Source of the DNA: CAIVVT01 sp963757265
GTDB lineage: Bacteria; Acidobacteriota; Terriglobia; Bryobacterales; Bryobacteraceae
NCBI GenBank assembly: GCA_963757265.1
Contig: CAVWRA010000012.1
Span: forward strand, 62,001 to 126,000
DNA: 64,000 nucleotides
Reading direction: 5' to 3'
Within the stretch, counting starts at the first letter, position 1. Each line of letters begins with the position of its first letter. Positions 42,832-52,366 of this stretch are shown in pieces. Both the position numbers and the translations under genes were made by a program. A model generated the notes under the pieces. It ran no database searches and was not told the origin of the DNA. It saw nothing but the letters and a program-made list of their open reading frames with translations.

Positions 42832-44889
42832 GTGAGCGATCTTGTTCGCACCCATCGCCAGGAACGTGTTCTCGTCGTCACCATCGATAACCCGCCCGTC
42901 AACGCGCTTTCGCCGGGCGTCGTCGAAGCGATCGTCGCCTCCATTCGTGCCGCTCAGGCCGAAGCCGAGGTAGACGCGATCGTCGTGCTGGGCGAGGGCC
43001 GCACCTTCGCCGCCGGGGCGGACATCAAGGAGTTCGGGCGCATCGTCTCCGGCGAGCGCCCGATGGTTGACTTAAATCCGCTTTACAACGAGATCGAGGA
43101 CTGCGCCAAGCCCGTCATCATGGCGCTCCACGGCAGCGCTCTCGGCGGCGGGCTCGAGCTGGCCATGGCCGGCCACTATCGCATCGCCTATGCCGACACG
43201 CGCCTGGGCCAGCCCGAAGTGAAGCTTGGCCTGATCCCCGGCGCCGGCGGCACGCAGCGCCTGCCGCGGCTGGTGGGCCTCGCGGCGGCGCTCGAAATGT
43301 GCGTCCTCGGCGAGCCCGTCGACGCGCGCCGCGCCCTCCAGCTCGGTCTTGTGGACGCCGTGGTGACGGACCTGCTCGCCGCCGCGCTGGCCTTCGCCCG
43401 CGCCCGCCCCAGGACGCGCCGCACGCGCGAGAGACGCGTGAACATCACTAACGTCGGGCAGGCGCGCGCCCTCGCCGACAAGGCCGCCGACGAGGCGCGC
43501 CGCCGGATGCGCCACCAGACCGCGCCGCTCGCGGCCGCGGAGGCCGTCTGCGCCGCGGCTTCGCTGTCCTTCGAAGAGGGTCTGCAGTGCGAGGCCCAGT
43601 TGTTCGCCCAATGCCTGCACGGCGAGCAGTCGCGCGCCTTGATCCACGCCTTTTTCGGCGAACGCGCGGTCGCCCGCATCCCCGATCTGACCAAGGACGT
43701 TCGTCCGCTCGAGATCCGCCAGGCCGCCGTGCTGGGCGCCGGCACCATGGGCGTTGGCATCGCCCAGTGTTATGCCAACGCCGGCATTCCGGTACTTTTG
43801 ACGGACTCCGATCCCGGCGTTCTGGAACGCGCCATCGGCGCCATCCGCGCCACCTATGAAGCGCAGGCCGACAAAGGCCGCCTCATCCCCAAAGAGGCGC
43901 AGGCCCGCATCGCCCTGATCACGCCGGCCCCGAATTGGGAGGGCTTCGAGCAGTGCGACATCATTGTCGAAGCCGTCTTCGAGGACCTTGACCTTAAGAA
44001 GCGTGTCTTCGCCCAGCTCGATGCCGCCGCCAAGCCCGGCGCCATCCTTGCATCCAACACCTCAACCCTCGACATCGACGCTCTGGCGGCTTGCACCAGG
44101 CGTCCGGAGTGCGTCGTCGGCCATCATTTCTTCAGCCCCGCGCCGGTCATGAAGCTGCTCGAAATCGTGCGCGGCTCCTCCACCAGCGCGGAGGTGCTGG
44201 CCACGTCCATGGAGCTCGCCCGGCGGCTCAACAAGACCGCCGTCGTGTCGCGCAACGTTTTCGGCTTCATCGGCAACCGCATGTTCCTGCCCTACCGCAG
44301 CCAGGCCGTGGCGATCGCCGAGGAGGGCGTGGAGCCGTGGGCCGTGGATAAGGCGCTGGTCGAGTGGGGCATGGCGATGGGCCCGCTGGCCGTCGGCGAC
44401 CTCTCCGGTCTCGACGTCTTCCAGTGCATGAAGCAGATCGGCCAGCGGCTGGGGCGCTTCCAGCTGCAGGCCGAATCGTTCGAGGATCGCTTGGTCGGAC
44501 AGGGCCGGCTGGGCCAGAAGTCGGGCGCCGGATGGTACGTCTACTGCGCCGACCGCAAGCCCATCCCCGATCCCGACGTGGAGCGGGAATTGCGCCTCTA
44601 CGCCGCCGAGATGGCGATTCCGCAGCGCGATTTCACCCCCGAACAGATTGCGGAGCGCTGCCTCGATGCGCTGATCAACGAGGGCGCGCGCCTGCTCGAG
44701 GAGGGCGTCGCCCTGCGCGACGTCAACATCGACATCGTCTATCTGTACGGCTATGGCTTCCCGGCCTGGCGCGGCGGACCCATGTTCTATGCCGCCCGCT
44801 ATGGCAAGAGGAAAATCCACGAGCGCCTGCTCCGCCGCTACGAACTGCAGGGCCCCTTCTGGAAGCCCTCCGAGTGGCTCCTCGCCTAG
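42832..44889 (+). CDS. Bifunctional enoyl-CoA hydratase / 3-hydroxyacyl-CoA dehydrogenase (FadB/FadJ-like)
   Basis: 685 residues. N-terminal crotonase domain: IDNPPVNALS, FAAGADIKEF, ALHGSALGGGLELAMAGHYR and QPEVKLGLIPGAGGTQRLPR, with both catalytic Glu regions. C-terminal dehydrogenase: VLGAGTMGVGIAQ (NAD site), VEAVFEDLDLKK, SNTSTLDI, GHHFFSPAPVMKLLEIVRG and GFIGNRMF. It carries out hydration and oxidation steps of fatty-acid beta-oxidation. The GTG at 42832 follows AGGAGG. No thiolase gene is adjacent. Confidence 0.93.
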   Translation: MSDLVRTHRQERVLVVTIDNPPVNALSPGVVEAIVASIRAAQAEAEVDAIVVLGEGRTFAAGADIKEFGRIVSGERPMVDLNPLYNEIEDCAKPVIMALHGSALGGGLELAMAGHYRIAYADTRLGQPEVKLGLIPGAGGTQRLPRLVGLAAALEMCVLGEPVDARRALQLGLVDAVVTDLLAAALAFARARPRTRRTRERRVNITNVGQARALADKAADEARRRMRHQTAPLAAAEAVCAAASLSFEEGLQCEAQLFAQCLHGEQSRALIHAFFGERAVARIPDLTKDVRPLEIRQAAVLGAGTMGVGIAQCYANAGIPVLLTDSDPGVLERAIGAIRATYEAQADKGRLIPKEAQARIALITPAPNWEGFEQCDIIVEAVFEDLDLKKRVFAQLDAAAKPGAILASNTSTLDIDALAACTRRPECVVGHHFFSPAPVMKLLEIVRGSSTSAEVLATSMELARRLNKTAVVSRNVFGFIGNRMFLPYRSQAVAIAEEGVEPWAVDKALVEWGMAMGPLAVGDLSGLDVFQCMKQIGQRLGRFQLQAESFEDRLVGQGRLGQKSGAGWYVYCADRKPIPDPDVERELRLYAAEMAIPQRDFTPEQIAERCLDALINEGARLLEEGVALRDVNIDIVYLYGYGFPAWRGGPMFYAARYGKRKIHERLLRRYELQGPFWKPSEWLLA

Positions 44890-45001
44890 CTGAGTGTTGA
44901 TCCTGTCGACAACCCCGCGCCGGGACGTCCCGCTGCGTTCCGGCGTGTTGGATAAATCGTGTTGATATGGGAACCAGACAATCGTCCGGCCCACGCCCTG
45001 C

Positions 45002-46087
45002 TCAGTCTGCGCCCCCGCGCGCCGCCGTCTCCCCCGCCTGACACCCAGCCGGATTCACGTCGTCGTTCAGGTAGTACGCGCGCCCGTACGCCGTGTAGCG
45101 TTGGAACTCAGCGTCGCCGTTCAGCCCCTCCAGGTAAGCGGCGATCGCCGGGTTCGAAAACAGCTTGTAGCACACGTCGCAAGTGCTGTCGCGCACATAC
45201 GACCGTGGCAGTTCCGCCGCCACCGGGCTCGCGCGCAGCTTCTCCACCAGCTTGCGCGGGCCCCACACCCGGATCGCGTGCAGCACCGCGTTGTTTTCGG
45301 CGCGGTCCAGAATCGCCGCCAGCCCCTCCTCGCGCAGATTCCCCAGCACCAGCGAATGGTTGGCCCGCAATCCCAGCAGCGGCCCGATGCACGCGATCAC
45401 TCGCCCGTCGGGAAATACCACCGGCGCGCCCACCGCCGTGCACGCGCACGGGTCCGGCGCCTCGCTCCATTGGTAGCGCCGCGCGTCGATCTTCACCAGC
45501 GCCCGCCCCACGTGAAACGTGATCACGCTCACAATCGTGTCCTCGGCCGTGTAGCGCCTCAGGCGCTCCATGTAGGGCTGAAACACCGGGTCGCTCTCGT
45601 TCTCGCTCGTCACCAGCACCCGGTGCCGGATCCCGCGCCGTTGCGCCGCCGCAATCGCGTTCACCACCCGCTCGAACGGAATCACGCTCTGGTGATACGG
45701 ATCGGCGCTGATCCCGATGATGCAGATCCCGGGCAGCCGGCCCAGCATCTCCGCCGCCGTCTCCTCGTCGCTGGCCCAGTGCGCGTTCGTCACCACGCCC
45801 GTCACTAGTCCCAGCTTCATCGCGCAGCTCGAGATCTCGGCCAGCTTCTCAAACACGCAAAACGGCTCGCCGCCCGTCAGCGAGAGCATCTGAACCAGCC
45901 CCTCGCGGTAGCCGGCCATCTGCGCCACCCAATCCTTCGCTTCGGCCAGATCCACTTCCTCCGTGCGATGCGGTCCCGCCTCCACCACGCAGTGCGGACA
46001 CGCCACCTGGCACCGGTACGTCATCATGAGCCCGACCGTCAACAGGAAGCCAATGTCATTGTTTGGAGGAGAATCTTGGGACTTCAT
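45002..46087 (-). CDS. Radical SAM protein with SPASM-like C-terminus
   Basis: 361 residues. Cys26, Cys30 and Cys33 in YRCQVACPHC bind the radical SAM cluster; SLTGGEPF is the GGE motif. The C-terminal part shows a SPASM-like Cys pattern: CACTAVGAPVVFPDGRVIAC, then LGNLREEGL, then STCDVC. This is typical of enzymes with auxiliary clusters that modify peptides. It starts 89 bp downstream of a 75-residue gene on the same strand, which is a plausible substrate. Alternative: an anaerobic sulfatase-maturase-like or cofactor enzyme, but neither partner is nearby. Confidence 0.85.
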   Translation of the reverse strand: MKSQDSPPNNDIGFLLTVGLMMTYRCQVACPHCVVEAGPHRTEEVDLAEAKDWVAQMAGYREGLVQMLSLTGGEPFCVFEKLAEISSCAMKLGLVTGVVTNAHWASDEETAAEMLGRLPGICIIGISADPYHQSVIPFERVVNAIAAAQRRGIRHRVLVTSENESDPVFQPYMERLRRYTAEDTIVSVITFHVGRALVKIDARRYQWSEAPDPCACTAVGAPVVFPDGRVIACIGPLLGLRANHSLVLGNLREEGLAAILDRAENNAVLHAIRVWGPRKLVEKLRASPVAAELPRSYVRDSTCDVCYKLFSNPAIAAYLEGLNGDAEFQRYTAYGRAYYLNDDVNPAGCQAGETAARGGAD

Positions 46088-46176
46088 AGATTTCTCGCTG
46101 GGACTTCTGCTGCCGGACGCTCGGCCGCCCGGCGTCCGGCAGCGCCATCGGACTCAATGCTTGCGCGGCTTGCGGT

Positions 46177-46404
46177 CTACTCCGAAACTTCCGACTTATT
46201 GACAATCAGAACAGCGAGATTCGCTCCTAGTTTGGCCCGGAGTTCGCCGAGTAACTCCGGTGGAACCATAATTAAGCCGGCGACGATAGGACCGTGGACG
46301 ATCCTCATGTCCGTCTTAAACGATTGCAGCAATGCGATTGGGATGTCGGCCTCCCTGGGACCAACTACGGGAGGCAGGGGTTGCGGGTTGAGACGATTTT
46401 CCAT
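46177..46404 (-). CDS. Small protein with LNPQPLPP motif, candidate RiPP precursor
   Basis: 75 residues from ATG 46404, chosen because AGGAGA (46415-46420) lies 10 nt upstream; an earlier in-frame ATG at 46431 lacks one. The N-terminus MENRLNPQPLPPVVG carries a Pro-rich motif; the C-terminal part is hydrophobic with charged patches (VAGLIMVPPELLGELRAKLG, LAVLIVNKSEVSE). No Cys, no signal peptide. Its position directly before the SPASM radical SAM gene suggests that it is the substrate, but no core peptide or cleavage site can be named. Confidence 0.6.
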   Translation of the reverse strand: MENRLNPQPLPPVVGPREADIPIALLQSFKTDMRIVHGPIVAGLIMVPPELLGELRAKLGANLAVLIVNKSEVSE

Positions 46405-46854
46405 CTCTGACGGTTCTCCTATCCGATCCACCCTCGGCCTTTTTGGGGTGAATCTGCTAAAGCGTAATCTTTATTTTGTGATATTGCAATCCAAATCTCC
46501 GTAAATCGACGGTCATATTTTCGGCATTGAAAATCAGCGCCGCGGACATGAATTCCGGCCTTTCCGTTGATAATTCTCCTTCACATTTTCAATAAACCAC
46601 GGTAATTCGTTGCGGAAACCCACAATCTCGGCAAATCCCCATCGAGTTTCACAACTTCCGCACCCGCGCTCCCTCCCCGCTCCGCCATTCACACCTCAAC
46701 CTCGCCAATAATCCTCCTCTTTTCAACCATGTAGGAATACGACGCCGCTCTCCGCTTGCTTCCCCGCGCTACACTCTCCCATCGGCCCCCCCGGAGGCCG
46801 CTTGAAAGAAGTTCACCATGTCTACTGCGAGCCAGCGTGCCCCAGGACGTCCTC
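46405..46854. other. AT-rich intergenic region upstream of the radical SAM unit
   Basis: 450 bp without a supportable gene, lower in GC than its neighbours between about 46440 and 46740. It probably holds the promoter of the small-protein and radical SAM genes and the 3' region of the DtxR-type gene. No clear promoter, terminator or repeat could be placed. Confidence 0.4.
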
Positions 46855-47547
46855 TCATGCCCCGGCGATCACCGCGATCCCCGCGGCGAGGGCCGGCCGC
46901 AAGCGGATCGCGGCCGCGCCGCCTCCGACCCGGATCCACACTGAGGCGTTGCGCGCGCCCGGCTCTACCGTGATGGCCACGCCCGGTTTCAGGCCCAGAC
47001 GTGTCATCTCGCGTAATGCCGCGGCATCGCGGTCGGAGACACTGCTGATCACCGCCGGGACACCGCACGCCCACTTCGATAGCGGCACCTCCTGCCTGGC
47101 CGGAACCGCGCCGTTGCGCTCGGGGATCGGGTGCCCGTGCGGATCGAGCGCCGGGTCCCCCAATTTAGCGGCGATCCGGTCCTCCAGCCGTTCCGAAATG
47201 AAGTGCTCCAGCCGCTCCGCCTCATCGTGAACCTCGTCCCAGGAGTAGTCCAGGAAATCATGCAGGAAGCGTTCCAGCAGGCGGTGGTGGCGCAGCACCT
47301 CCAGCGCACGCATCCGCCCCGCGGCTGTCAGCCGGGCGCCGTGGTGCTTCTCGTATTTCACGAATGGCGGCTTTTGCGCCGCCAGCTTTTGGAGCATTCC
47401 CGTGACCGAAGCCGCTCGGACGCCGAGCTGCTGAGCCAGCGCGTTGCCGGTGACGCGTTCCTGTTGCGATCCGCCTAGCTCCAGGATCGCTTTCAGGTAG
47501 TTGTCCACGGCTTCCGTGCTGGCCGGAGCATGGACTCTAGGTTTCAT
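46855..47547 (-). CDS. DtxR/MntR family metal-dependent regulator
   Basis: 230 residues. N-terminal winged helix: VDNYLKAILELGG, VTGNALAQQLGVRAASVTGMLQKLA. Dimerisation and metal-binding part: HRLLERFLHDFLDYSWDEVHDEAERLEHFIS with the His and Glu ligands of the family. A C-terminal FeoA/SH3-like domain is present (GVPAVISSVSDRDAAALREMTRLGLKPG). The ATG at 47547 fits the family start. It is divergent from a TonB receptor gene whose start lies in a DtxR-type palindrome, so it probably represses that gene when Fe(II) or Mn(II) is plentiful. Confidence 0.92.
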   Translation of the reverse strand: MKPRVHAPASTEAVDNYLKAILELGGSQQERVTGNALAQQLGVRAASVTGMLQKLAAQKPPFVKYEKHHGARLTAAGRMRALEVLRHHRLLERFLHDFLDYSWDEVHDEAERLEHFISERLEDRIAAKLGDPALDPHGHPIPERNGAVPARQEVPLSKWACGVPAVISSVSDRDAAALREMTRLGLKPGVAITVEPGARNASVWIRVGGGAAAIRLRPALAAGIAVIAGA

Positions 47548-47645
47548 TAAATCCCAGACTACACTCGCCGCGCTCGCCCCGCAATTAGCGCGATCGGCGA
47601 AAGAAATCAGCACCCCTTGACGCGCGCGAGGCGCGAGAAGCATCA

Positions 47646-47661
47646 TTTAGGTATGCCTAAA
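47646..47661. promoter_or_regulatory. Palindromic operator, DtxR/MntR type
   Basis: TTTAGGTATGCCTAAA is a perfect 6-bp inverted repeat around a 4-bp centre. The half-site TTAGG/CCTAA matches the known DtxR-family consensus. It lies in the 105 bp between the regulator start and the TonB receptor and covers the receptor's ATG (47653), an unusual place for an operator. Binding there would block initiation or early elongation. Confidence 0.65.
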
Positions 47662-50600
47662 TCTCGGATCCGAAATCTGCTTTTCCGGGCGCAGATTCTG
47701 GCCTGCCTGGGCGCCGCGGCCTCGCCGGTTGCGTTGCGGGCCCAGAGCGAGACGACCAGTGCGATCGTCGGGTCGGTGGCCGATCCGGCGGGCGCCGCCA
47801 TCCGCGGCGCGACGGTGACCGTCACGAGCGCCGACAACGGCCTCTCAAGATCCATGCAGACAGACGATTCCGGGCGCTTCAGCTTTCCGCAACTCAAGCC
47901 CGGCTTGTACTCGGTGCAAGCCGCGGCGGACCGCTTTGAAACGCAGCGCCATGAGGCCATCCTGGCGGCGCTCGGCCAGAAGCAGACGGTCGATTTCCAG
48001 CTCAGCATCGCAGCCACGAACGAAACGGTTATCGTTCACGAACAAGCGCCGCTCATCAACCCGGAGAATCCTAATCTCTCCACGACCCTGAATGCCCGGA
48101 CCCTCGAGGACCTCCCGAATCCCGGCGGCGACCTGACCTATCCGTTGCAGTTCGCCGCCGGCGCCCTGATCAACACCGCCGGTAGTGGCAACGACTTTGT
48201 CGGCGGGACGAACGGTTATGGCAACGTGGAATTCAATGGCCTGCCTTCACTTTCCAACGGTTACATCGTCAACGGCCTGGAGTCCAACGATCCGCTGACC
48301 AACCTGAACAGCGGCCTCTCAACCAATCTTGTGCTCGGAATGAATTCCATCGCCGAAGTGACAGTCAATACCCTCTCCTACGCCGTCGATCAGGGCCGGT
48401 ACGGAGCTTCTCAGGTCAACTATGTCACCAAGTCCGGGACCAATCTCTTTCACGGAAACCTGTACGAGCTGTGGAACGGCTCAAGGTTCAATGCGGCGGA
48501 TTTCTTTACCAATGCCACGCCCGGAAACCATCAGCCGCGCTCAACCCTGAATCACTTCGGAGGAAGCCTCGGCGGCCCGATTCTCCACGACAAACTGTTC
48601 TTCTTCTTCGATTCCGAATGGGTTCGCATCGCGCTTCCGATCGTCACCGCCACAACGGTCCCGACGCCCGCGTTTGAGAACTACGTCCTGCAACAGTTGC
48701 CGCGCGGTGGCGTGGACTCCATCACCGGATCGACTTATCAGCCGGCGCCCCAGCTCGTGCCGTTTTACCAGAAACTGTTTTCGCTTTACGGCAATACCGC
48801 GGGGACTCCACTGGCAGTTCTCGGCTGTCCATTCAACAGCGATGGGACGGTTGCCGGGGGGAATCCGCCCAACGGAAACGGTTGCGCGAACCGCCAGAGC
48901 GTTTCGCACTCGAGCGACGATCGCGAACAGGTGCAAACCGCTCGCATCGACTACAACATCGACGCGCGGAACATCACCTGGTTCCGGTTTCAGGCCGACA
49001 CCGGACTTCAGGCCGCTTACACCGATCCGATCAATCCGCTGTTCAACGCCGTTTCCTCGCAGCCGCTGTACTCTTTCGCCGCCGGCTACACGCACGTCTT
49101 CTCCGCGCGTCTGGTGAACTACTTCAATCCCGCCTTTTCGTGGTACGCGAGCCTGTTCGGGCCAGCCGACTTTCAGAAAACGCTCGCGGCGTTTCCCATC
49201 GTCCTCCAGGGGAGTGGCGCGAATGCGCCCTTCACCACGCTCGGCGGGCTCGACACTACCTGGGTGCAGGGCCGCCGCGCCGCGCGCTTCTTCATCAACG
49301 ACAACCTCGCCTGGACAGTCGGCTCGCACGAACTCCGATTCGGAACCAACAGCCGGATCTTCCGCCTGAACGACTACGATTTCGGCGAGGGCGTGGTCCC
49401 GCTGGTCACCTACACGACCCTGCCGCAATTCATCTACGGAGTTGCATCGACAGCCTCGGAAACCTTCCCGCTGGCGGATTCGCAGCCCTACAACTTTCTC
49501 AACCTGGATTTCTATGCCCAGGACACGTGGAGGCTCAACCGCGTCTGGACCTGGACCTTCGGCATACGCGATACCTACAATTCAAATCCCCTGAATCCGC
49601 ATGACGCCGTGGCGCGCCTCGCCGGCTCATTCGATTCCATCTCCCACGATGTCAATCAGCCGCTCAACCAGGTGATTCAGACCGGGAAGGGAACGATTTT
49701 CGCCGCCACGCCTGCGGCCATCCTGCAACCCCGAACCGCCCTCGCCTGGCAGATCGCGCCGCGCACGGTGCTGCGCAGCGGGTTTGGCCTGTTCAGCGAC
49801 CTCCTGCCGGGCAGCGTCGTCGATCTGGTGGGCGTGAATCCGCCCTACTCCACGACGTTTCAAGGGGGGCTGCTGGGCAACGTCGGCGGAACGGCCATCG
49901 CGCCCGGCGTGCCGAACAGCGCCGTGGACGCGACTCGCGCTGCAAATCAATTGTTCAGTTCCGGTTTCGCTCAGGGCGAACTTTCCTGCGCCTCGGCGCT
50001 GGCCAATGCGAACGCGTGCCTGCCGCCGATCGCGATGACCGCCGTTCCGGATGGCAAGCTCCATGCGCCTTACTTCATGCAGTGGAGCTTTGCCTTGGAA
50101 CACCAGGTTGGCGACGCTCTCAATCTGCGCGCCCAGTACGTCGGCACGCGCGCGGTGAACCAGCCCTATGAAACGCAGGTCAACGGTTATCAGACGGTCT
50201 GTCAGGGTTGCTTCGCGCCGTTCCCTTACGCCCAGCCGGTTGATCCCCGCTTCGGGCCGGTGACGCAATTAAGCACCGGCGCCAACAGCCACTACAACGC
50301 TCTCCAACTCACCGCCGACAAGCGCCTCTCCCACGGCTTGCAGCTTCAGGCCAACTACACCTGGAGCCGTTGCATGGACACGGTCTCGAACGGCGGATTC
50401 CTGCCCTTCGCGGCCGGCGCCGTTCTTTCGCCGCTGCCGAATGATCTGGGCCGTCAATACGGCCCCTGCGATTACGACGTGCGCGATAATCTTACGCTTC
50501 AATACGTTTATCAATTGCCGCTCCATTTGCGGCGCCGCCTGCTGGCCGTGGCACTGAACGGTTGGCAGCTCTCCGGCACCGCATTCTGGCACAGCGGCCT

Positions 50601-51144
50601 GCCGTTCTCCGTCCTCAGCGCGCCCTATTCGGCCAACGGCAACGGCATCGTTCAGGGCGCTGGACCGCAGTACGCCAGCGTCGTCCCCGGGGTGCCGCTG
50701 TACGACCACAATCCGATTCCAGGAGTGACTCAGCCGGGTACCATCCAATGGCTCAACCCGAATGCCTTCGTCTCGGCCGTCGATCCCGGCACCGGCGCCT
50801 GCTCCGGCGGCGACAGCGTGGCCAATTGCCAATTCGGCGATCTCGGCCGCAACGCCCTGCGCGGTCCCGATTTCTTCTGGAGCGACTTCTATCTGACGAA
50901 GTGGTTCGCACTCGCGGAACGCCTGAAGCTGCGCATCGACGCGCAGTTCTTCAACGTCCTCAATCATCCGGATTTTGGTCTCCCGGTCCTGGTCTACGCC
51001 GGGATTCCAGGCAATCCCGCCACCCAGACCGGCTTCGGCGCGCTCAGCTATCCCACCTCGCCGCCGACCGGGCTGCTGGGCGTCGGACTGGGCGGCGACA
51101 GCTCGCCGCGGATGATCGCATTTCAGGCCCGCCTGGAGTTCTGA
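47653..51144 (+). CDS. TonB-dependent receptor, Oar-like with N-terminal carboxypeptidase-regulatory domain
   Basis: 1163 residues. A signal peptide (hydrophobic to RAQS, about residue 31) is followed by a CarboxypepD_reg beta sandwich (IVGSVADPAGAAIRGATVTV, FSFPQLKPGLYSVQ), a plug-like region (VEFNGLPSLSNGYIVNGLES, YGASQVNYVTKSGTN) and a long outer-membrane barrel ending in RMIAFQARLEF with a terminal Phe. The ligand is unknown; Oar-like receptors are very numerous in acidobacteria. The ATG at 47653 gives a good signal peptide but has no clear ribosome site and sits in the operator palindrome; an in-frame TTG at 47617 is an alternative. Confidence 0.9.
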   Translation: MPKSRIRNLLFRAQILACLGAAASPVALRAQSETTSAIVGSVADPAGAAIRGATVTVTSADNGLSRSMQTDDSGRFSFPQLKPGLYSVQAAADRFETQRHEAILAALGQKQTVDFQLSIAATNETVIVHEQAPLINPENPNLSTTLNARTLEDLPNPGGDLTYPLQFAAGALINTAGSGNDFVGGTNGYGNVEFNGLPSLSNGYIVNGLESNDPLTNLNSGLSTNLVLGMNSIAEVTVNTLSYAVDQGRYGASQVNYVTKSGTNLFHGNLYELWNGSRFNAADFFTNATPGNHQPRSTLNHFGGSLGGPILHDKLFFFFDSEWVRIALPIVTATTVPTPAFENYVLQQLPRGGVDSITGSTYQPAPQLVPFYQKLFSLYGNTAGTPLAVLGCPFNSDGTVAGGNPPNGNGCANRQSVSHSSDDREQVQTARIDYNIDARNITWFRFQADTGLQAAYTDPINPLFNAVSSQPLYSFAAGYTHVFSARLVNYFNPAFSWYASLFGPADFQKTLAAFPIVLQGSGANAPFTTLGGLDTTWVQGRRAARFFINDNLAWTVGSHELRFGTNSRIFRLNDYDFGEGVVPLVTYTTLPQFIYGVASTASETFPLADSQPYNFLNLDFYAQDTWRLNRVWTWTFGIRDTYNSNPLNPHDAVARLAGSFDSISHDVNQPLNQVIQTGKGTIFAATPAAILQPRTALAWQIAPRTVLRSGFGLFSDLLPGSVVDLVGVNPPYSTTFQGGLLGNVGGTAIAPGVPNSAVDATRAANQLFSSGFAQGELSCASALANANACLPPIAMTAVPDGKLHAPYFMQWSFALEHQVGDALNLRAQYVGTRAVNQPYETQVNGYQTVCQGCFAPFPYAQPVDPRFGPVTQLSTGANSHYNALQLTADKRLSHGLQLQANYTWSRCMDTVSNGGFLPFAAGAVLSPLPNDLGRQYGPCDYDVRDNLTLQYVYQLPLHLRRRLLAVALNGWQLSGTAFWHSGLPFSVLSAPYSANGNGIVQGAGPQYASVVPGVPLYDHNPIPGVTQPGTIQWLNPNAFVSAVDPGTGACSGGDSVANCQFGDLGRNALRGPDFFWSDFYLTKWFALAERLKLRIDAQFFNVLNHPDFGLPVLVYAGIPGNPATQTGFGALSYPTSPPTGLLGVGLGGDSSPRMIAFQARLEF

Positions 51145-51207
51145 AGCGGCGCCGTTGTTGCGGTTCGTGAGACCGAGACCGGCGCCGTCCGGCTCGTCGG
51201 GGACGAG

Positions 51208-52239
51208 CTACGGGACCAGCGCCGCGTGGATCGGCGCGACCCAATCGTCCTTCGCCATGTCGTAGGCAATGAAGTCGCCGTCGAATTGCCAGTAGGTCCA
51301 GGCCCAGCCGAGCGCCTCGGCCGCGCGGGCCACGTAAGAGATGTAGCGGCAGCGCGAACCCATGTCGCCCTTGTCGTAGGCGCCGAACTCGCCCAGCAGG
51401 ATCGGGCGATGGGCCGCCTCGGCCCACTTCTGCACGCCCGCGAAATCACTATCCACGCGGCGCTTTTCCTCGTCCGTGCCCCACCTCACGCCGCTAAGTT
51501 TCGTGTACTCCTTGGCCCACGCCGCTCCCTGGTGCGTAAACGACATCGGCAGATAATAGTGCACGGTCACGATGACGTGCCGGTCATCCTGCGGCAGTTC
51601 CAGCTTGTCCAGCGAGCCGATGCTGTTCCAATTCGCGGGTCCGATGATCACGTTGCGCGTGGGATTCGTCTTGCGGATGATCGCCAGCATCGCGCCGGCC
51701 AGGCTGTTCCACAGTTCGGGCGTAAGCTGCTTGTTGGGCTCGTTCAGGATCTCGAAGGTGACCTTGGCCGGCGCCTCCCGATAGTGTTCCGATACCTGCG
51801 TCCAGAACGCCGCCAGCTTGAGGATGCACGGCACCGCATCCGCTCCGCACTCGTTGTAATTGTGCTGGTCCAGAATCACGTTCAGATCGTTGGCCAACGC
51901 GGTATTCACCGCCCAATCCAGCGTCTTGAACCACTCCGGGCTGAGCTGGTTGTCGGCATTCATGTGCGCGAAGGCCTGCAGGTTCATCCGCACCGTCTGG
52001 AAACCACCCTCGTGGATCCGGCGGAAGTGGCGGTCCTGAAAGCGCGCCTTGGAAAAATCGTGCCACAGCGGGTCGTAGCCGATGATGTTCATGCTGCGGC
52101 CCATCTGCTTCACCTGGTCGATGGCGTCGAGCGCTGCGAAGCCTCCGCCGCTCTGTGCCTGCGCCGCCGCCGCGTCGGCCATCGCGGCGGCCAGCGTGAG
52201 CGATCTCAGCATGATTCGGGAAAGACGGAGTGCGTTCAT
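51208..52239 (-). CDS. Glycoside hydrolase family 5 (cellulase-like), secreted
   Basis: 343 residues with a signal peptide (LTLAAAMADAAAAQAQ). The GH5 acid/base Glu167 lies in FEILNEPN and the nucleophile Glu284 in PILLGEFGAY; HNYNE at about 126-130 and the HYY of VTVHYYLPM near 227 are other active-site positions. It probably cuts beta-1,4-glucan or a related glycan. ATG 52239 gives the cleanest signal sequence. Downstream of the Gfo/Idh gene on the same strand (127 bp gap). Confidence 0.92.
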   Translation of the reverse strand: MNALRLSRIMLRSLTLAAAMADAAAAQAQSGGGFAALDAIDQVKQMGRSMNIIGYDPLWHDFSKARFQDRHFRRIHEGGFQTVRMNLQAFAHMNADNQLSPEWFKTLDWAVNTALANDLNVILDQHNYNECGADAVPCILKLAAFWTQVSEHYREAPAKVTFEILNEPNKQLTPELWNSLAGAMLAIIRKTNPTRNVIIGPANWNSIGSLDKLELPQDDRHVIVTVHYYLPMSFTHQGAAWAKEYTKLSGVRWGTDEEKRRVDSDFAGVQKWAEAAHRPILLGEFGAYDKGDMGSRCRYISYVARAAEALGWAWTYWQFDGDFIAYDMAKDDWVAPIHAALVP

Positions 52240-52366
52240 GCCAAACAGTAAACCACCTCGCCGTGGCGCGCACAACGCATCGGCGCCCGCGCCGGCCGCG
52301 TGCCAGCGAGCGTTCAACGAGTCACCCAGCCTCGCCGCTCCGGGCGCGCGCCGTGCGCCTTCCGCC

